DNA from: Streptomyces sp. NBC_01217
Lineage (GTDB): Bacteria; Actinomycetota; Actinomycetes; Streptomycetales; Streptomycetaceae
Direction of reading: 5' to 3'
DNA length: 64,000 nucleotides
Assembly: GCF_035994185.1 (NCBI RefSeq)
Contig: NZ_CP108538.1
Span: 6,885,501-6,949,500 of the forward strand
Position 1 is the first letter of the stretch. Each line of letters opens with the position of its first letter. Positions 9,655-17,721 of this stretch are shown piece by piece. A model generated the notes under the pieces. That model was not told the origin of the DNA and searched no databases. It saw nothing but the letters and a program-made list of their open reading frames with translations. Position numbers and translations under genes: made by a program.

Positions 9655-12600
9655 ATGCCGAGCCGATGGCGCCGATGGCGCCGCTCGCCCGCGCGCCGGC
9701 CGGTCGCGGCCGTCGCTGTCGCCGCCATCGCGGCGTCCGGCCTCACGGTCGTGGCGCTGAGCGGCTCCGGCCAGGAGGATCAGCCGCGCCGCCCCGACGC
9801 CCGCCAGGCGGCGCCTCTGGCGGAGACCGACGCTGCCGCCCGCGCTAAGAGGACCGGCAAGGCCGTCGAGGCGACCGCGCTGCGTACCGCGTACGCAACG
9901 ACCTGGGCGCGCCCGGACGGAATGCTCCAGCGCCGGATCCACGCGAGCCCGATCCGGGCCGAGGTGGACGGGGTCTGGAAGGCCATCGACACGGACCTGC
10001 GCCGGGTGGAAGGTGGCTGGGCGCCCAAGGCGACCAACGTGGGCATGGTCTTCTCGGACGGTGCGGGCAAGTCATCGGGGGGCAAGGGCGCTTCGGGCTC
10101 CGGCGCCGGTGCGAGCGGACGCGGCGGCGAGCGCGCCGACCGCTCCGCTCCTCGCCAGGTCTCCCTGCTCGGCGGCATTGCCACCGCCACGAATGCCACC
10201 ACCAGTGCCGCTGCCGCCGCGAACCCGCTGGTGACGCTCACTGTGGACGGCCACGACATCGTGCTGACCTGGCCGGACGCGGTGCCGACCCCGATCATCG
10301 ACGGGCCGCGCGCCCTGTACCCGGAAATCCTGCCCGGCGCCGACCTCGTCCTGACAGCGGCCGACGGCGGGTTCGCGCAACTCCTTGTCGTCAAGACCCG
10401 TCAGGCTGCGACCGACCCGCGCGTGGCACGCCTGGTGTACGGCCTCAGCTCCCCCGACCTGAACTTCACGCTCGACCCGGTCACCGGCATCGTCACGGCC
10501 ACCGACACCAACGGCGCCGACGTGGCGGAGGCGCCTACCCCGCTGATGTGGGACAGCGCCGGCACCCCGGCCCTCACCGATGGCCAGGCCGGCACCAGCG
10601 CCTCACCGACCGCCCCCGAGGTCATCCCCTCTGAGTCGGCTGTCACCGGCACCCCGGAGGAGGAACCGTCCGTGTCGCCCGAGCCGACCGACGAGATGGC
10701 CGACACCGACCAGGAGGACCCCACGCCGGAGGCGCTGCCCGAGGCGACAGACGAGGCCGCCGATCCGTCGGTCATCGCCGAGATGGAGGGCACATCACCG
10801 CCCGTACCGCCGGAGCCGAGCCCGCTGCCCTCCCAGACCGGCGCCGCCGCCACGCTCTCGCTGGCCAGCGTCAACGGCCCGCAGCCCGACTCGCACGGCT
10901 CGCTCGTGGACGTCGACCTGGACGCCGGTAACTGGGTGTTCAGCCCGGACCAGGTGTTCCTCGACGACCCGACGACCGTGTACCCCGTCTTCGTCGACCC
11001 GTCAATCAAGAAGCACACCAACGACTGGACGACCGCCTACAGCCGCCACCCCACCGCCACCTTCTACAACGGCAAGAACTTCAACCGGGGCGGCACCGAC
11101 GAGGCCCGCGTCGGCTTCGAGTCGGACACCTGGGGCACCTCGCGGTCCTTCTTCAGCATCGACTGGGACCCTGACCTCAAGGGCTCCACGGTGCACAGCG
11201 CCAAGCTGCGCGCCCTGGAGACGTACTCCTGGTCGTGCAGCGCCCGCAGTATGACCGTCCACCTCACCGGGACGATCACTTCGAAGACGAACTGGAAGAA
11301 CGCCCCAGCGATGAACAGCGGCAACAAAATCGGCGGAGGCAGCTTCGCGCACGGCTGGAAGTCCAGCTCGTGCCCCGACGAGTACGTCGTCTTCGACGTC
11401 AAGGACAGCGCCAAGAAGGCCGTCGCGGGCGGCTGGAAGACGATGACGATCGGCATGCGCGCCTCCGACGAGAACTCCCAGTACTCGTGGAAGAAGTTCC
11501 AGGCCAACGGCGGCAACGACCCGTACGTCGACCTCTCGTACAACCGGCCGCCCGCCACCCCGAGCAGCCTCGACCTGGACCCGGACCTGAGCTGTGACAC
11601 CACGTCGCCGTACATCAACGTCGGGGCGTCGTCGCTAACCTTCTGGGGCAACAGCTCCGACAAGGACGGCAACCTCGCCTCCGTGAACTTCGAACTGTGG
11701 CCGACGGGCGGCAGCACGACCAACCTGCTCGGCAGCAAGGGCAAGGTGTCGGTCGGCAGCCAGAACAGCTCGGCGCGTGTACACACCGATCCGTTCTCGA
11801 CGGGCAGCACCGGTCTGAAGCTGGTCAACGGCACGACGTACTCATGGCGCGCCAAGGCCGTCGACAAGTTCGGCGCCACCTCCGCCTACTCGCACAGCAA
11901 GATCCCGTGCCGCTTCGTGTACGACACCTCAAAGCCGTCGCCGCCGCTCGCGTCCTCGACGCAGTTCCCCGACGCCGACGCCGCCGACAACGGTTTCGCC
12001 AACGACTCCGAGGACTCGAAATGGTCCACGGTCACCTTCGGCACTGCGGGCACCTTCACCTTCCGGGCCCGGCAGACCGACGTGGTCCGCTTCGAGTACG
12101 GCTTCAACCAGGCGTCGTACCCCTTCTCGGTCAACCGCACCAACGGTGCCGCGACCACCACGACGACGTCCGTGTCGACCGTGAAGCCGCCGCTCGCCGG
12201 ACCGAACGTGCTGTATGTGCGTGCGGTGGACGACGCCGGGAACGTGTCTCAGCCGCTCAAGTACTTCTTCTACGTGACCCCGAGGGACGAGGCCGACGCG
12301 CCGGGCGACTTCACCGGTGACCGGCTGCCCGACCTGATGGTGGTCGACGGCAACGGCAATCTGCGCCTCTACCCGTCCGAGTCCACGACGGACCTGGCCA
12401 AGGGCACCGGTGACCTCGACTACTCCATGTCGGGGGCCTACCGGGGCAACCCCGCCAAGGACCCCAACGGCGACGACGGCCTTCCCGCCTATGCCGCCGC
12501 ACCCTCCGGGTACTGGAAGAACACCCTGATCGCGCATCTCGGTGACTTCTACGGCGGTGACGGACTCCAGGATCTCGTGGCCGTCCGCGAGAACGCCCTG

Positions 12601-13227
12601 TGGGTCTATCCGGGCGACGGCTACGGCGCCGTCAACATCGACAAGCGCCAGCGGGTGCTGCTGCCGTCGAACGCGCCCGCCCCCTCCACGATCACCCAGA
12701 TCGTGGCGGCCGGGGACGCCACCGGGGACGGGAAGACGGACTTCTTCCTCACCGTCGGCGACGCGATCTGGACCTTCACCGGATACAACGGCGCCAGCAT
12801 CGAGCAGGCCGTCCAGCTCTCCAGCTCCCCGTGGACCGAGCGCGACATCGTCACCGTCCAGGATGTTACCGGAGACGGGATCACCGACCTGATCTACCGC
12901 ACGGACGTCTCCAGCCGACTCCTACTGCGCACCGGCAAGCCAGCCGCTTCAGACGGCGGGGTCGACCTCAACTCCCTCGCGGCGGCCGCCAACTCCGCGA
13001 CCGGGTTGGACGACCCGTACGGGGCCTCGGGGTGGGGCAGCAGCAGCATCCGCTTCCTGTTCGGCACGCCCGACGCCAACGGCGACAACATCCCAGACAT
13101 CTGGACGATTCGCACCGACGGTGCGGTCCGCCTCTATGCCGGTTCCCGTACGGCCCTGAGCGGGTCCGGCACGGAGATCGTGAGCAACAGCGGAGGGGGC
13201 TGGGTCAACAAGAAGGCCATTGGCTGA
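9655..13227 (+). CDS. large secreted FG-GAP/VCBS-repeat protein, companion of the RHS protein
   Basis: 1,190 residues from ATG 9655, chosen because GGGGAAAGGGA lies just upstream and an Arg-rich signal peptide follows (MPSRWRRWRRSPARRP, then a hydrophobic Ala/Val run). A Pro/Thr/Glu-rich linker covers about 310-400. A beta-rich region with paired Cys (GTDEARVGFES ... SWSCSARSMTV, about 480-635) resembles the DNRLRE-type modules often found with RHS proteins. Ig-like segments follow (about 640-870). Five FG-GAP-type repeats with Asp-rich calcium-loop motifs end the protein (DFTGDRLPDL, DFYGGDGLQDL, DATGDGKTDF, DVTGDGITDL, DANGDNIPDI; about 880-1170). It is probably exported and binds calcium and surface ligands. 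The catalytic role is unknown. Its divergent placement suggests it works with, or is co-expressed with, the RHS protein. Confidence 0.8.
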   Translation: MPSRWRRWRRSPARRPVAAVAVAAIAASGLTVVALSGSGQEDQPRRPDARQAAPLAETDAAARAKRTGKAVEATALRTAYATTWARPDGMLQRRIHASPIRAEVDGVWKAIDTDLRRVEGGWAPKATNVGMVFSDGAGKSSGGKGASGSGAGASGRGGERADRSAPRQVSLLGGIATATNATTSAAAAANPLVTLTVDGHDIVLTWPDAVPTPIIDGPRALYPEILPGADLVLTAADGGFAQLLVVKTRQAATDPRVARLVYGLSSPDLNFTLDPVTGIVTATDTNGADVAEAPTPLMWDSAGTPALTDGQAGTSASPTAPEVIPSESAVTGTPEEEPSVSPEPTDEMADTDQEDPTPEALPEATDEAADPSVIAEMEGTSPPVPPEPSPLPSQTGAAATLSLASVNGPQPDSHGSLVDVDLDAGNWVFSPDQVFLDDPTTVYPVFVDPSIKKHTNDWTTAYSRHPTATFYNGKNFNRGGTDEARVGFESDTWGTSRSFFSIDWDPDLKGSTVHSAKLRALETYSWSCSARSMTVHLTGTITSKTNWKNAPAMNSGNKIGGGSFAHGWKSSSCPDEYVVFDVKDSAKKAVAGGWKTMTIGMRASDENSQYSWKKFQANGGNDPYVDLSYNRPPATPSSLDLDPDLSCDTTSPYINVGASSLTFWGNSSDKDGNLASVNFELWPTGGSTTNLLGSKGKVSVGSQNSSARVHTDPFSTGSTGLKLVNGTTYSWRAKAVDKFGATSAYSHSKIPCRFVYDTSKPSPPLASSTQFPDADAADNGFANDSEDSKWSTVTFGTAGTFTFRARQTDVVRFEYGFNQASYPFSVNRTNGAATTTTTSVSTVKPPLAGPNVLYVRAVDDAGNVSQPLKYFFYVTPRDEADAPGDFTGDRLPDLMVVDGNGNLRLYPSESTTDLAKGTGDLDYSMSGAYRGNPAKDPNGDDGLPAYAAAPSGYWKNTLIAHLGDFYGGDGLQDLVAVRENALWVYPGDGYGAVNIDKRQRVLLPSNAPAPSTITQIVAAGDATGDGKTDFFLTVGDAIWTFTGYNGASIEQAVQLSSSPWTERDIVTVQDVTGDGITDLIYRTDVSSRLLLRTGKPAASDGGVDLNSLAAAANSATGLDDPYGASGWGSSSIRFLFGTPDANGDNIPDIWTIRTDGAVRLYAGSRTALSGSGTEIVSNSGGGWVNKKAIG

Positions 13228-13257
13228 GCCCCGCATATGAAGGAGCCCAGCACAGGA

Positions 13258-13294
13258 AACGGCTCCGTCGCCCCTCCCGGGGTGCGGAGCCGTT
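13258..13294 (+). terminator. hairpin terminator after the FG-GAP gene
   Basis: AACGGCTCCG (13258-13267) pairs perfectly with CGGAGCCGTT (13285-13294), 30 bp after the stop codon. No long T-run follows, as is common in Streptomyces. Confidence 0.75.
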
Positions 13295-13342
13295 GTACGT
13301 GTCTGCACTGGCTTGTCCGGCGCCTGCGCATCCACCGCACTA

Positions 13343-14423
13343 GGTCCTGTACGGAGTTCAGATCATGCTCGTCGGGTGATGCTGCGTAGCCACAGCATCG
13401 TGCCGCACAGGTGGAGTCCGGCCAGGTAGCTCTCGGGAGTCTTGTCGTAGCGGGTGGCGATCCCGCGCCAGTTGCGCAGCCGGTTGATGCACCGCTCGAC
13501 CGTGTTGCGGTCCTTGTACAGCTCGGCGTCGTGACTGACGGGGCGGCCTCCGCGCGAGCCCTTCTTTTTGCGGTTGGCCGTCTGGTCCGCCTTCTCCGGG
13601 ATCACCGCCCGGATTTGGCGTTTGCGCAGGTAGGCGCGGTTGCGGCGGGAGGAGTACGCCTTGTCGCCGGCGACCGCGTCCGGGCGGGTGCGGGGCCGGC
13701 CCCTCCTGCCACGGACCTTGATCTTGTCCACGACCCGCGCGAACTGCGGGCTGTCACCGGCCTGGCCGGGGGTGAGGACGAACGACAGTGGACGGCAGCG
13801 CCGTTCGGCTGACAAGTGCACCTTGCTGGTCAGCCCGCCCCGGGAACGACCGAGCTCAGCAGCCTTCAAACGGGCCCGGCGGCGTCGCCGCAACCGCTGC
13901 CGCTCGGCTCGTTCCGGGTCCCCGTCCTGATCGTATTGCGGCTCCCGTCCCTTCTTCCCGCCCCTTTTCGGACTCTGCGGCCTCCACCAGCGCTTCCAAC
14001 TGCTCTTCGTCCAGAACCATCCCGGCGGCGTGGTGGTGAGCGCGGGAGGTAGCAGAGTCCACGCTGACCAGCGACAGGTCTGCCTCACCGCGTTCTGCGG
14101 CATAACCGATGACCGTCTCCATCAGGTGCTGGAAGACGCCCTCGCGCGTCCAGATACGGAAGCGGTCGTAGACGCTCGACCACGGACCGTACTCGGCAGG
14201 CACGTCTCGCCAGGGGCTGCCGGTGCGGAACCGCCACATCGTCGCGTTGAAGTGTTTTCGCAGGTCAGGTATGGGTCCGGATACTCCCAGCGGGAGGTGG
14301 GGCTCAATCAGGGACCACTGCTCATCGGTCACATCGCCACGTGCCATACCTGATGGCCTATCAAGCGCACACGGTTCCGCGCTGCGGATTACCCGAACCG
14401 TGATCTGAACTCCGTACAGGACC
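13343..14423 (-). mobile_element. IS5-family (IS427-like) insertion sequence, complete
   Basis: 1,081 bp bounded by perfect 23-bp terminal inverted repeats (left begins GGTCCTGTACGG at 13343; right ends CCGTACAGGACC at 14423). Both ends are flanked by TA within CTA/TAG, so the target duplication is TA or the self-complementary CTAG. It carries one transposase split over two frames on the minus strand. Perfect repeats and an otherwise undamaged transposase suggest recent arrival. Its right end cuts the NUDIX gene. The left flank does not supply the missing NUDIX start, so sequence has also been lost next to the element. Confidence 0.9.
13363..14347 (-). CDS. IS5-family transposase, two overlapping frames
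   Basis: The upstream frame (14347 down to 13856) begins MARGDVTDEQWSLIEPHLP and carries the N-terminal IS5 signature FRTGSPWRDVPAEYGPW and the first catalytic Asp (SVDSATSRAHHHA). The downstream frame (to 13363) carries the rest: SRGGLTSKVHLS, the second Asp (VAGDKAYSS) and the Glu region (KDRNTVERCINRLRNWRG). The frames join at TCCGAAAAGGGG near 13960-13970, a plausible slippage site, as in many IS427-group elements. The intact DDE residues argue that the frame change is programmed and not decay. Product about 325 residues. Confidence 0.85.
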
Positions 14424-14859
14424 TAGGGCAAACTCTGTTGTCCCCTCGGTCACGGCGATCGTCTCTGACGAAGCCGGTCGGCTGCTCCTGATCCACAAGA
14501 CGGACAACGACCTGTGGGCGCTGCCCGGGGGTGGTCACGACATCGGCGAGAGCATCGGCGACACGGTGGTGCGGGAAGTTTCGGAAGAGACCGGAATCAT
14601 TGTCGAGGTAGACAGCATCGTCGGTCTCTACACCAACCCGCACCACGTCATCGCGTACAACGACGGCGAGGTGCGGCAGCAGTTCTCGATCTGCTTCCGC
14701 GTCCACCCGGTCGGAGGTTCGCTGCGTACGAGCAGCGAGTCGAAAGAGGTCCGCTGGATAGATCCAGCGGACCTCGATGACCTCGACATCCATCCGTCCA
14801 TGCGACTACGCATCATGCACGGCCTGGACGGATCGCGTACCGAGCCCTACATCGGTTAA
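14424..14859 (+). pseudogene. NUDIX hydrolase, 5' end removed at the IS5 insertion
   Basis: Reading in frame from the IS edge gives RANSVVPSVTAIVSDEAGRL and then an intact NUDIX box (GGGHDIGESIGDTVVREVSEETGI), ending EPYIG at 14859. NUDIX enzymes hydrolyse nucleoside-diphosphate derivatives. Homologues have roughly 20 more residues and a start codon before ANSVVPSV. Here neither the IS end nor the sequence left of the IS offers an in-frame start; the first in-frame GTG (14563) is already inside the NUDIX box. In actinomycete integrative elements a NUDIX protein (Pif of pSAM2) blocks redundant transfer, and the HD and GntR neighbours fit such a setting. Confidence 0.75.
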
Positions 14860-15417
14860 TTAGCGCGGGTGGACCAACGCGAGACGCTCCTCCACTCGCC
14901 GTGCCGCTGCGTGGATCTCCGGTGCCGCCCGCTGGATGAAACGGCCGACGACGGTTTCGGGGCCGTACCGCTTCACGATTTCGTCGAGGCGCTCGATCGG
15001 CGTGGTCTCCACACCATCCGGCGTGGTCGTCATGTCGCAGTAGATGAGCGCGTCCACGAGATCCGGGCGCTCAAGCTCGAACTCGCTCTCAAGTTCAGCC
15101 CGGAGACCGCGCTCCTCAGCTTCGAGGACGGCACATGAGTGGTGGGCCACAAGGCAGATCACACGCTCGTCTGCCGCTTCCTGCGCCCTGAGGTACCGGG
15201 CTCCGTCCAGTGGGTGGAACCCAGTGACCGCCACCGCGGGCGAATACCCAATGTCATGGAGCACTGCGGCTGCCTCCAACAACTCCGCGTCATCGCCCAC
15301 GACTGGAGCGAGGGAGCGAGCGCGCCTGGCGACCCCGAGCGAATGTGCCCACCTGCGCGGGAGCTGCTCGGACAGCAGTGATTCGGATAGCGGGTAAGCC
15401 CACTCATTGAGTCCCAT
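14860..15417 (-). CDS. HD-domain phosphohydrolase-like protein
   Basis: 185 residues from ATG 15417 (a start 9 bp further up at 15426 is also possible). It carries the HD metal motif: an early His in WAHSLGVARRA, then LHDIGYSPAV, then VAHHSCAV. HD proteins are metal-dependent phosphohydrolases of nucleotides or related compounds; the substrate here is unknown. The stop codon abuts the NUDIX stop on the other strand with no gap. It is followed upstream by the GntR regulator, whose stop lies 11 bp before this start, so the two are co-transcribed. NUDIX, HD and GntR genes together recur in Streptomyces integrative elements (recalled). Confidence 0.8.
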   Translation of the reverse strand: MGLNEWAYPLSESLLSEQLPRRWAHSLGVARRARSLAPVVGDDAELLEAAAVLHDIGYSPAVAVTGFHPLDGARYLRAQEAADERVICLVAHHSCAVLEAEERGLRAELESEFELERPDLVDALIYCDMTTTPDGVETTPIERLDEIVKRYGPETVVGRFIQRAAPEIHAAARRVEERLALVHPR

Positions 15418-15428
15418 GGCGGCCAAGG

Positions 15429-15875
15429 CTACGACCGGCCGGCGGTGCTTGGGAGGGCGCGCACTGTTCGCCCCTTCCCGTGAACAGTGGCGAGCAAGCC
15501 TGTGCCCTCCATCTGAGCAAGGCCACGACGCACAGCTGTGCGGGAAGCGCCGAACCGCTCACAGAGCTTCGCCTCGGATGGATACGGGTCGCCGACCGCC
15601 AGCGCGTCGTCCGCGATCACGGCCGTCATACGCTCTACCAGGGTGCGTCGGTCACCTCCCGCAGCGATTCGCCACCCGACCCCAGGCACGGGCTCAATCA
15701 CATCATTGGTTTCGAGCGTCCTGAGAGCACGGCGGATCGTGTTGCGCGCGACACCGTACCTACCCATGAGCTCCGCCTCGGACGGCAAGCCGTCGACAAA
15801 CTCGCCTTCTTCGATCCCCTTGCGAAGCGCCTCTGAGATGACCAGATAGGTTCCGCGCGGACTGGCCTCCGGCAC
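15429..15875 (-). CDS. GntR-family regulator with two winged-helix domains
   Basis: 148 residues from GTG 15875, chosen because GAGGAG lies 6 nt upstream and homologues begin PEASPRGTYL. Two consecutive GntR-type winged helices are visible: residues about 8-70 (PSEAELMGRYGVARNTIRRA) and about 78-140 (PSEAKLCERFGASRTAVRRG). There is no UTRA or FCD effector domain. Tandem DNA-binding heads with no ligand domain suggest binding to repeated or long operators. It likely autoregulates and controls the HD gene with which it forms an operon. KorSA, the transfer-control repressor of pSAM2, is also a GntR protein, which fits an integrative-element origin. Confidence 0.8.
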   Translation of the reverse strand: MPEASPRGTYLVISEALRKGIEEGEFVDGLPSEAELMGRYGVARNTIRRALRTLETNDVIEPVPGVGWRIAAGGDRRTLVERMTAVIADDALAVGDPYPSEAKLCERFGASRTAVRRGLAQMEGTGLLATVHGKGRTVRALPSTAGRS

Positions 15876-15989
15876 GTGGGCTCCTCTCGCCTCACTCCAT
15901 CCATTACTCCCTGCCAAGCCTCGCACGGTCAGCAGCAGTCACGTCACTACTGGATTCACACGATCGCCAGTTGGACTGCCACGCAACAC

Positions 15990-16170
15990 ATCCAGACAGT
16001 CACTCTCTGTCGAACTGGGGACGTTGGCTTAAGACTTCCGGGAGACGTGTCCCAGCTGTCCGACTGTCCGGTTCAGACTGTGACCTGCGGGAATTGACCG
16101 GACAGCTGTCAGCGGCACTGTCCGGGCTGTCCGGCTACAGACGGCTGCAACACCCCCGGTGGGTGTTACA
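15990..16170. repeat. non-coding cluster of imperfect CTGTCCG/CGGACAG repeats
   Basis: Between the GntR and DUF6602 genes the word CTGTCCG recurs at least four times (about 16056-16070 and 16117-16133). It also occurs inverted as CCGGACAG, with a perfect palindrome GACAGCTGTC at 16101-16110 and a hairpin AACACCC/GGGTGTT at 16149-16167. No reading frame looks protein-like here. It could be a regulator-binding array or a degraded replication or transfer site. The remaining 16171-16366 holds the promoter region of the next gene, with no clear boxes. Confidence 0.4.
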
Positions 16171-16366
16171 GCTCGTCGGCGAAGACGACCCCTAGGTCGC
16201 AGGCGCCGAAGGCGACTTCCTCTGACCCCCTGCGGATGAGCGTCCAACTGCGTTACAACTGCGGCAAACGACGACGCCCGTTCGGGACGTCACGCCAGGT
16301 CAGCGGCGTCCTCTTTGGGCTCCGCGAGGGCGGTCGAATCCCTTCGGGACGCACCGAGGAGCAGCG

Positions 16367-17233
16367 TTGAGCAAGGTAGTTGAAGAATACTGGTCAGGCG
16401 TTGCACGCCGACTGCAAGAGGAAGTAGACACCTTCAACAAATTGATCGGCCACGCGGGGGAACAAGGGCGCGAAAATGAGCTGTCGCTCGTAAGGCTAAT
16501 CGAGAATCTCCTGCCATCCACTGTCGGAGTTGGCAGCGGCATGGTGATCGACTCGCACGGAAATTACTCCAAGCAGATGGACATTTTGATCTATGACGTC
16601 TCTAGCCAGCCATCCATTATGGCTCAGACGAATCAGGTGATCTTTCCCGTCGAATGCGTACTGCTGGCAATCGAGGTGAAAACAACTCTCACGGAAGAGG
16701 AGCTAAGAGACTGCGTTGCCAAAAGGAAGTCGCTCAGGAACCTATCCCCTGGGAATGATGGCGAGGCACCTTGCCTTGCTGTCATGGCCTACCATGCCGA
16801 CGGAATGGCCCCGACAGTTACCAAGAACATTCTGTCCCACGATGTCACCGATCGACCAGAGCTGATCTGCGTGGTTGAGCCCGGGATCATTGCAGGCTCA
16901 AAGAGACTCGTCTATCGAGATGATTGCGACGACTTTATTGTTGGCGTCGCAGGACTCCATGAAATGGATCGCACGGGTACGCGAACTTCTGGCAATTTCC
17001 AAAGGCCGACAGAAGTCGAGACCCAGGCCCACATATTGCGAGCGGGGTCGTCCTATCCTGTTGCTCGTCTAGGCCTGTCACGAAAGGACAGAGTGATCGG
17101 AGAGCCCGGGCGAGCGCTTCTCATTTTCTGTGCTGCGATTATGGACATGCTGACTAGCGTTTCTAATCTGCCCCAATCGGTGATCAATTACTATCTGCAA
17201 GACCCAGCCAGAGAACTCTTGGAGACTTCTTAA
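16367..17233 (+). CDS. DUF6602-type restriction-endonuclease-like protein
   Basis: 288 residues from TTG 16367, with GAGGAG 6 nt upstream deciding the start. The N-terminal half shows the DUF6602 pattern: QGRENELSLVRLIENLLP, then GVGSGMVIDSHG, then SKQMDILIYD, then CVLLAIEVKTTL. The D...(I)EVK arrangement is that of a PD-(D/E)XK nuclease core (D near 75, EVK near 106). The C-terminal half is uncharacterised. Codon use is much more A/T-rich than the neighbours (ATT, AAT, GAA and AGG are common), which points to transfer. It is convergent with the PIN gene, overlapping by 4 bp. Role unknown; defence or DNA processing is plausible from the fold and neighbourhood. Confidence 0.65.
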   Translation: MSKVVEEYWSGVARRLQEEVDTFNKLIGHAGEQGRENELSLVRLIENLLPSTVGVGSGMVIDSHGNYSKQMDILIYDVSSQPSIMAQTNQVIFPVECVLLAIEVKTTLTEEELRDCVAKRKSLRNLSPGNDGEAPCLAVMAYHADGMAPTVTKNILSHDVTDRPELICVVEPGIIAGSKRLVYRDDCDDFIVGVAGLHEMDRTGTRTSGNFQRPTEVETQAHILRAGSSYPVARLGLSRKDRVIGEPGRALLIFCAAIMDMLTSVSNLPQSVINYYLQDPARELLETS

Positions 17234-17721
17234 AGGAAATCTCGTAGATCAGACTCAATTGCCAATTCTCGCACCGTCATGGTCGCAATATCAAGTTTCT
17301 TGCATGCTTCCACCAGACACTCTCTCTCTGGTAGATGTAGGCGATCCTCAGTCACAACGTAAACTTCAGGAATTTGCCTCTTAAACATGAGCGCCATTGC
17401 CGCGACAAAGACCGGAACCTGTTCCATCTCCCCATCCATGTCAAGAATTTCCTCACAGGTCCCCAGCACAGACTCCTGCCACTGTGCAGGTACGGCGCGT
17501 TGCGTCCGGTGCCCCGAGGCCGCATTTATCCACGTGTAGACATTTTCACCGTATGCATACTTCTGGCATTCTTTGACTACGAGATCCGGGAATGTCAATG
17601 CCCCATCTTTGACCATTTTCGTAAAGCCGTCAAAAAACAGGGGATGTTTCGACTCGTCTCGACAAAGTTGAGGCAGGGCTAGAACCGCATGAGTGTCGAC
17701 CACGTAAAGCTGCAACCTCAT
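17230..17721 (-). CDS. PIN-domain ribonuclease-like protein (DUF4411-like), putative toxin
   Basis: 163 residues. PIN-type acidic residues are visible in order: VVDTHAVL at the N-terminus, DLVVKECQKY in the middle, VVTEDRLHLP towards the end. The length matches DUF4411 proteins. The start codon overlaps the stop of the upstream metallopeptidase gene by ATGA, so the two are translationally coupled. XRE/ImmA-type metallopeptidases paired with DUF4411 PIN proteins have been described as toxin-antitoxin-like pairs in comparative genomics. By that analogy this is the RNase toxin and the upstream protein its antitoxin or regulator. Lower GC than surrounding DNA. Confidence 0.7.
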   Translation of the reverse strand: MRLQLYVVDTHAVLALPQLCRDESKHPLFFDGFTKMVKDGALTFPDLVVKECQKYAYGENVYTWINAASGHRTQRAVPAQWQESVLGTCEEILDMDGEMEQVPVFVAAMALMFKRQIPEVYVVTEDRLHLPERECLVEACKKLDIATMTVRELAIESDLRDFL

